In this document: piece after piece, positions 58,922-64,000 of the stretch
How the letters are laid out: the number at the start of each line of letters is the position of its first letter
Numbering within the stretch: position 1 is the stretch's first letter
Assembly (NCBI GenBank): GCA_947500435.1
Contig: CANMRV010000002.1
Coordinates: 62,001-126,000 of the forward strand
Direction: 5' to 3'
DNA length: 64,000 bases
DNA from: an uncultured Flavobacteriaceae bacterium
Lineage (GTDB): Bacteria > Bacteroidota > Bacteroidia > Flavobacteriales > Flavobacteriaceae
Position numbers and translations under genes: made by a program
Notes under the pieces: model-generated
The model's database searches: none
Seen by the model: only the letters and a program-made list of their open reading frames with translations
What the model was told of the DNA's origin: nothing

Positions 58922-61318
58922 TTATTTTATTTTCTTCCCTAAAAAGTTGGTCATCACTGTTGTGAATGCAACCACACTAATCGAACTCAAGGGCATTAAA
59001 ATGGCAGCTATTACGGGTTGTAATTGCCCGGTTACGGCGAAATAAAGTCCGACTAAATTATATAATAATGAAAGTACAAAACTTAACTTTATAATTATCA
59101 TCGCTTTTTTCGAGGCGATAATATATTGGTATAGCTGTTGGAATTTTGAGGCATCCAAAATACCATCGCAAGCGGGGGAAAACACATTTACATTTTCAGA
59201 TATGGCAACACCAACATTACTTTGTGCCAGTGCCCCAGCATCGTTCAATCCATCACCTACCATCAGCACTTTTTTGTCCTGCTCTTGTAATGACTTAATG
59301 AACTCTAATTTATGTTCTGGTTTTTGATTGAAATAGAGTGGTGTCAATTTGGGCAGCAGTTTTTCCAATCTAGATTTTTCACCTTCATTATCACCTGAGA
59401 GTATAGCGAGCTTTATGGTTTCTGACATTTCATCGAATAGCTTGCTTACACCTTTTCGATACTCATTGTGAAAAACATATTTGCCTTTATATGTAGCATT
59501 ACTACTGATATGTACAGTAGTGTTTAAGTTCTCTTCGGATTGCTGTTCTCCCACAAAATCCGCAGAACCCACTTTGATATGATTATTGTCTTTGGAGCCT
59601 TCAACTCCCTTTCCGAGATGTTCTTCGTAATCGTCTAAGGTGACAATATTTTGTTCAGAGAGCATATCATATAAAGAACGGCTCAACGGATGATTTGAGG
59701 CTCGGATGGTATTTTTTAAAAGGGATTCTTCTTCTTGGCTCAATGGCATTCCCTCATAGGTGGCTACACTTTTTTGGGAGGTGGTAATCGTTCCGGTTTT
59801 ATCAAAAATGGCCGTATCAATTTGAGCCAACCGTTCAATGGTTTGTGTGTCTTTTAAATAGAACTTCTTGCGTCCGAAAATTCGAAGCATGTTTCCAAGG
59901 GTAAATGGAGCTGCCAATGAAATCGCACAAGGACATGCAATAATCAATACCGCTGTAAAGACATTCATTGCTTTGCTTGGGTCGTAATAGAGCCAGAATG
60001 CCGTTGCTATTGTTGCAATGGATAATACTGTAATGGTAAATCGTTTTCCGATGCTATCAGTAAGAGTCTGGAAATGTGTGGATTTATCCTGTTGAAAAAC
60101 AGAATTACTCCATAATTGTGTCAAATAACTTTGGGAAACCGATTTTAAGGTCTCGATTTCTATTGCACTCTGCAATTGTTTCCCACCAGCAAATACTTTG
60201 TCGCCTGATTCTTTTCGAACTGCTTCCGATTCGCCAGTTACGAAGCTGTAGTCGATTCGAGCATTTCCATTGATAAGAATACCATCCACAGGAATCAATT
60301 CTTCATTTCGAATCAATAATCTATCACCTCTTTTAATATCATGGACTTGGGTGGTTTCTTCTTTTCCTTCGGATGTTATCCGTGTAACCGCAATCGGGAA
60401 ATAGGATTTATAATCCCGCTCAAAAGAAAGAAAGGAATAGGTTTTCTGCTGGAAGAATTTCCCTAACAACAGAAAGAATATCAATCCCGTGAGGGAATCA
60501 AAAAAACCAGGTCCTAAATCAAAAGTAATGTCAATGGTGCTTCTAAGGAATAAGACCACAATTCCTAAGGCAATCGGAACGTCTATATTGAGTATGTTGG
60601 AGCGGATTCCTTTATAGGCAGATGTAAAATAATCCCTTCCTGCATAAAACACTACAGGAAGTGAAAAGCCGAACATCAGCCAGCGAAACAATCTTTGATA
60701 TTCGTTTAACCAAAACTCCCCACCGGAGCTTGCGCTTGTAGATAAATCAAAATAATCAGGAAAGGAAAGGAACATCACATTCCCAAAAGCAAAACCTGCA
60801 ACACCTAGCTTGTAAATCAAACTTCGGTCCACGGATTTCTTTTTATTATCGTAATCGTCTAATGAAATATAGGGTTCGTAACCGATTCTTGCTAAAAGAA
60901 GTACCAATTCCTTTAAGGAAAGAGAACTACTATTGTAAGAAATACGTACGGTTTTCTTTGGAAAATCGACTTGGGAGTTGCTAACAAAAGGATTCAGCTT
61001 ATTCAAGTTTTCCAAAACCCAAATACATGAACTACAATGAATATGGGGAATGTAAAGGTTTACTATCTGAAGGTTGCCATCATTGAATTCCGTCAGTTTT
61101 TCAACAATAGCAGCAGTATCGAGAAAATCGTATTTTCCTTCAATCGCCTTTGGGGTAGCACCAGCAGCTGATTGTAGGTCATAATAATAGGATAAATCAT
61201 TTGTAGAGAAAATCTCGTAAACAGTTTTGCACCCATTACAGCAGAAATCTTTTTCATCGAACTGTATGACCTTTTTTCCACAGTCATCACCGCAATGGTA
61301 ACAATTAGAAGTGTCCAT
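58922..61318 (-). CDS. ccoI: Heavy-metal P-type ATPase of CcoI/FixI type
   Basis: 798 residues. N-terminal zinc-ribbon-like CYHCGDDCGK and CCNGCKTVYE segments, an HMA-like domain with HCSSCIWVLE, eight membrane segments, the CPCA metal-binding motif (about 461-464), phosphorylation motif DKTGT (Asp506) and the GDGLNDAGAL hinge. The N-terminal cysteine set and the neighbourhood identify the CcoI/FixI/CopA2 type, which exports Cu+ for cbb3 assembly. Divergent from the fnr-like gene under a shared operator. Confidence 0.92.
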   Translation of the reverse strand: MDTSNCYHCGDDCGKKVIQFDEKDFCCNGCKTVYEIFSTNDLSYYYDLQSAAGATPKAIEGKYDFLDTAAIVEKLTEFNDGNLQIVNLYIPHIHCSSCIWVLENLNKLNPFVSNSQVDFPKKTVRISYNSSSLSLKELVLLLARIGYEPYISLDDYDNKKKSVDRSLIYKLGVAGFAFGNVMFLSFPDYFDLSTSASSGGEFWLNEYQRLFRWLMFGFSLPVVFYAGRDYFTSAYKGIRSNILNIDVPIALGIVVLFLRSTIDITFDLGPGFFDSLTGLIFFLLLGKFFQQKTYSFLSFERDYKSYFPIAVTRITSEGKEETTQVHDIKRGDRLLIRNEELIPVDGILINGNARIDYSFVTGESEAVRKESGDKVFAGGKQLQSAIEIETLKSVSQSYLTQLWSNSVFQQDKSTHFQTLTDSIGKRFTITVLSIATIATAFWLYYDPSKAMNVFTAVLIIACPCAISLAAPFTLGNMLRIFGRKKFYLKDTQTIERLAQIDTAIFDKTGTITTSQKSVATYEGMPLSQEEESLLKNTIRASNHPLSRSLYDMLSEQNIVTLDDYEEHLGKGVEGSKDNNHIKVGSADFVGEQQSEENLNTTVHISSNATYKGKYVFHNEYRKGVSKLFDEMSETIKLAILSGDNEGEKSRLEKLLPKLTPLYFNQKPEHKLEFIKSLQEQDKKVLMVGDGLNDAGALAQSNVGVAISENVNVFSPACDGILDASKFQQLYQYIIASKKAMIIIKLSFVLSLLYNLVGLYFAVTGQLQPVIAAILMPLSSISVVAFTTVMTNFLGKKIK

Positions 61319-61371
61319 TTACATTTGCTTATACCTATTACAAAGTTGGGAACTGGGTGCAATACAAAATA

Positions 61372-61383
61372 TGATAATTATCA
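61372..61383. promoter_or_regulatory. Bidirectional TGAY-N4-RTCA operator for ccoI and the fnr-like gene
   Basis: TGATAATTATCA, a perfect palindrome. TACCTTTG at 61407-61414 (plus) and CAACTTTG at 61341-61348 (minus) are each centred 33 bp away. The regulator may thus control its own gene. Confidence 0.75.
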
Positions 61384-61441
61384 GGTTTTGCCTAATTTAT
61401 TTCGGATACCTTTGTGTAATCAGGTATAAATTGTTTAAGTC

Positions 61442-62131
61442 ATGGAAAGCAGATGTGAAAATTGTATCGTTCGTCAATTCAACTCATTAAGGGCCATGAA
61501 TAAGGAGGAGCTGAAAAAAGTTTCTGATTCAAAAGTGCATAAGAAAATCAAAAAAGGGGAAGCCCTTTTCGAAGAAGGGGAGAAGCTGGATGGTATTTTT
61601 TGTGTGCGTGATGGAGTCTCCAAGTTGTCAAAACTCAGTGCCAATGGCAAAGACCAGATTGTGAAGTTGGCGAGTAAAGGTGAGGTTATCGGGCAACGTT
61701 CTGTTATAGCCGAAGAATCTACGAATTTAAGTGCGGTTGCTGTAAACGATATGGAAGTGTGTTTTATTCCCAAGGAAATCATTACAAATACCTTGAATAC
61801 GAATCCGAATTTTGCCGTTGAGGTGCTTCGGCATATGGCGCATGACCTCAAAGAAGCCGACGACGTCATCGTAAACATGTCACAAAAAACAGTGAAACAG
61901 CGTATGGCGGAAGCCTTTTTGTACTTGAAGAATAACTACGGAGAAACCGCAGATGGATTTCTTACTCTTACCCTTTCCCGTGAAGATTATGCAAATGTAG
62001 TTGGTACCGCAACGGAATCTTGTATTCGAATTATCTCCGAATTCAAGAAAAAAGGATTTATCAAAACTTCAGGCAAGCAAATTGGGGTTGCTGATGAGAA
62101 ACAACTCCAAGATTTGATAGACGGGTTTTAA
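61442..62131 (+). CDS. FNR-like Crp/Fnr-family transcription regulator
   Basis: 229 residues. Beta-roll effector domain (about 25-115), dimer helix and C-terminal winged helix with recognition segment TATESCIR, keeping the Glu and Arg that contact TGA half-sites. Alignment to E. coli FNR gives Cys5 and Cys8 at the C20-x2-C23 positions and Cys107 at C122 (MEVCFIP against SMVCEIP). The C29 position is Asn14. Cys54 is the only other candidate ligand. An oxygen-sensing 4Fe-4S cluster is likely but not certain. It lies under a palindromic operator and divides the cco region from the last universal stress gene. Confidence 0.88.
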   Translation: MESRCENCIVRQFNSLRAMNKEELKKVSDSKVHKKIKKGEALFEEGEKLDGIFCVRDGVSKLSKLSANGKDQIVKLASKGEVIGQRSVIAEESTNLSAVAVNDMEVCFIPKEIITNTLNTNPNFAVEVLRHMAHDLKEADDVIVNMSQKTVKQRMAEAFLYLKNNYGETADGFLTLTLSREDYANVVGTATESCIRIISEFKKKGFIKTSGKQIGVADEKQLQDLIDGF

Positions 62132-62154
62132 ATTTTTGGTCCTTTTCAAAAAGC

Positions 62155-62166
62155 TGACAAATGTCA
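62155..62166 (+). promoter_or_regulatory. TGAY-N4-RTCA operator for the universal stress gene at 62223
   Basis: TGACAAATGTCA with TACTTTTA at 62190-62197, centred 33 bp downstream; start near 62204. This excludes the in-frame codons at 62136 and 62202. Confidence 0.65.
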
Positions 62167-62222
62167 TAGTCTGCCTTGCACTATCCTTTTACTTTTACTT
62201 CATGGATTACAATAAAAAGTGG

Positions 62223-63122
62223 ATGAAGAACATACTCATACCTACGGACTTTTCAGAAAATGCATGGAATGCTACGAAATATGCACTTGAACTCTTTGAA
62301 AACGAAGACTGCGTTTTTCACTTGTTAAATACGTATACGCCGGCAATTGCAAGTAGTCGCTTTATGGCCGCAACTATTGATGGTGGTTCGATAGAAAATG
62401 GAGCCCAACTTCAATCAAAAAGAGGGCTGCAAAATTGGGTAGAACGTATTGGTAAAACAGTTAAAAACCCAAAACATAGTTTTAAGACTATTTCTTCTTT
62501 TAGCTTTCTGGTAGACGAAATCAAGGAGACCGTTGAAGAAGTAGGTATTGACTTAATTGTGACCGGTACCAAAGGAGCTTCTGGTATGGAGGAAGTTTTC
62601 ATGGGAAGTAATACTGTCCGGATAATAAAGAGTGTGAAAAATTGCCCGGTTTTAGCCATTCCACGGAATTTTGAATTTACAAAACCGAAAGAAATTGCTT
62701 TTGCAACAGATTTTAATAGGTTCTATACAACATCAGAACTTCAGCCGCTAATTGAAATGGCAAAGACATTTGATGCGGTAATACGTATCGTTCATGTTCA
62801 GTATAAAATTGAGGCATTGACTGAATTACAGCAGTTTAATCTAAACATGTTAAGAAAATATCTCAAAGAGGTTGAGCACTATGTACATACGGTTTCAGAG
62901 TTGAATTCCGTTTCAAAAACCTTGGAGGTTTTTAGTGAGGAACTCGACATTCATTTACTAGCCATGCTTAACTACCAGCATAGTTATATGGAGCGGATGA
63001 CCCGTGAACCGGTTATAAAGAGAGTTGCGTTTCATACACGGATTCCGTTGTTGGTCATCCCCGAATTGGGTATGTCTTCTACAATCAAGAAAAGTGATAC
63101 CCTAGCTACCAATTCTGCTTAA
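62223..63122 (+). CDS. Tandem-domain universal stress protein
   Basis: 299 residues from the ATG at 62223, which fits the typical KNILIPTDFS beginning and the promoter. Two UspA domains; the first keeps the loop GTKGASGMEEVFMGSNT, the second lacks it, as in the protein at 25601. The two proteins share layout and could be paralogues. It overlaps the convergent small membrane gene by four bases. Confidence 0.88.
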   Translation: MKNILIPTDFSENAWNATKYALELFENEDCVFHLLNTYTPAIASSRFMAATIDGGSIENGAQLQSKRGLQNWVERIGKTVKNPKHSFKTISSFSFLVDEIKETVEEVGIDLIVTGTKGASGMEEVFMGSNTVRIIKSVKNCPVLAIPRNFEFTKPKEIAFATDFNRFYTTSELQPLIEMAKTFDAVIRIVHVQYKIEALTELQQFNLNMLRKYLKEVEHYVHTVSELNSVSKTLEVFSEELDIHLLAMLNYQHSYMERMTREPVIKRVAFHTRIPLLVIPELGMSSTIKKSDTLATNSA

Positions 63123-63343
63123 CGATAGCGCTCAATAGGAGCATCTTCATAAAAATTTTCAAACGTCTTTTGGGTTGTATAATTGTCCGTTAGAACTTTG
63201 TACACCATGTATACAACCGCACCTTGGCCTAGAACGGTAATATAGAAGACCCAGTTGAACGGAAAATTCATGGCAGCCATTATGGTAACGGTTAATAAAA
63301 CGAGGGACGTAAAACCAACCCAGAACATAGCAGTAGATTTCAT
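63119..63343 (-). CDS. Small two-helix membrane protein
   Basis: 74 residues with two membrane segments (about 7-28 and 31-48) and a polar tail ending in a charged stretch (YEDAPIERYR). No family recognised. It converges with and overlaps the universal stress gene. No regulon-type operator was seen upstream. Confidence 0.5.
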   Translation of the reverse strand: MKSTAMFWVGFTSLVLLTVTIMAAMNFPFNWVFYITVLGQGAVVYMVYKVLTDNYTTQKTFENFYEDAPIERYR

Positions 63344-64000
63344 TTTTTATTTTAAAACTACGAAAAAGTGTAATTGAATATTGGTTATTGCTAGTTAAGA
63401 GATTCATAAAAATCAGGACTGGTTAACGGTTCTAGGCTCCAAAGCTAAGTTTTTGAATGACTTGGTTTAGTGGTACTTTTGAATTTCAACACGTATTAAA
63501 ATGCAATCACTAAACGAGCTAATTGATTTATTAAATCTTAAGAAAATTGACTAGGCGGTTTTCGAAACGGGATGATGAGGTTTCTATTAATTCTATATGA
63601 CAAAAAGCTTTCAATGAGAGTATCAATAAATTTTCAGTAATTCAGTTTCAGCAGGTAGATTCCAAATAAATATTTAACCATCTTTATCTTAATAATAATT
63701 ACATCATTTTGTGTTTATTTGATATACAATTGCAATACGGTGTACGACTTTAAATAAAAAAGATTAAAACATTGAAAGCTAAAGCGATACAGTATTTAGT
63801 TTAACTCTTGCATCCCGACGAGCCATTTTTCAAGTGGCATCAAAACACTGTTAGCTGATCTGTAGAGAGTGCTTTTTATTTTTTAATGAATTCATCTAAT
63901 AACATCTAAAAAGGTGAATGGATTGGTACGATGGTTGTGTGTAATTTTGGGAGCGGGTAGGGCTATTAACCGTCGTCTTTGCCAACAAGGTTTGTTCAAT
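63344..64000. other. Long region without a recognised gene
   Basis: About 650 bp, AT-rich. It holds the short frame at 63501-63554 described separately and otherwise no ORF with support. The last 90 bases have an open minus-strand frame running off the window edge (about 63905-64000), too short to identify. Confidence 0.5.
63501..63554 (+). pseudogene. Possible degraded N-terminus of an acyl-CoA thioesterase
   Basis: A 17-codon frame reading MQSLNELIDLLNLKKID before TAG. It looks like the beginning of TesB-type acyl-CoA thioesterases, and the sequence after the stop continues as AVFETG in frame before further stops. If correct, it is a decayed gene fragment. The resemblance is short and may be chance. 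Confidence 0.25.

Overview
The window comes from a Bacteroidota genome, most likely a marine or soil member of the Flavobacteriaceae. The evidence is the TAnnTTTG type of -7 promoter box, the many short lipoproteins with LxSC lipoboxes, a fused CcoNO oxidase subunit, a lipoprotein clade II NosZ, and DUF families common in flavobacteria. GC content is low and even. I see no tRNA, rRNA, CRISPR array, prophage or intact insertion sequence. The left edge cuts a sulfide:quinone oxidoreductase gene.

Layout. 1-6.7 kb: sulfide oxidation (SQR, rhodanese), uracil salvage, DinB-like protein, VIT-type metal transporter, dicarboxylate symporter, Hsp20, SnoaL-like protein. 6.8-15.7 kb: alpha/beta hydrolase, patatin, MscS channel, a LOV histidine kinase next to a REC-Crp response regulator, a YtxH/holin-like/DUF6327-like envelope-stress operon, small lipoproteins. 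15.7-16.5 kb: two tandem candidate small RNA genes. 16.5-34.3 kb: FMN-binding protein, PepSY-like protein, phosphoribosyltransferase, bactofilin-like membrane protein, MacAB-like exporter, oxidoreductases, universal stress protein, several unknown proteins, a GerW/DUF2953-like pair, an AI-2E-type permease with a frameshift. 34.7-41.6 kb: Mla lipid transport operon, HMA protein, L,D-transpeptidase, TauE-CbpA-CbpM, DUF302 protein, then a third copy of the small RNA. 41.9-52.1 kb: hemN, universal stress protein, Rrf2 regulator, and a nitrous oxide reductase cluster (cytochrome c, fasciclin, nosZ, membrane protein, nosL, cupin, nosD, nosF, nosY). 52.1-63.3 kb: cbb3 oxidase and its assembly genes (ccoNO, Q, P, G, H, S, I), an FNR-type regulator and another universal stress protein.

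How it fits together. I found 30 copies of the 12-mer TGAY-N4-RTCA, almost all between genes. In nearly every case a TAnnTTTG-like -7 box is centred exactly 33 bp from the operator centre, which is the class II (-41.5) geometry of a Crp/Fnr activator. Two Crp/Fnr-type regulators with nearly the same recognition helix are encoded here: an FNR-like protein keeping three of the four FNR cluster cysteines, and a response regulator whose partner kinase has a LOV (blue-light/flavin) domain. The window therefore reads as one large low-oxygen, redox and stress regulon: high-affinity respiration, N2O respiration, anaerobic haem synthesis, chaperones, universal stress proteins, envelope maintenance and regulatory RNAs. 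These operators also correct the start codon of about ten genes.

The most novel item is a family of three candidate RNAs of about 190-200 nt (two tandem near 16 kb, one near 41.7 kb). Each has its own operator and -7 box, a shared 5' motif GTTCTTTnAAwATA, a hairpin with TTGGTGG in the loop, and a terminator hairpin. They may be the flavobacterial functional counterpart of FnrS.
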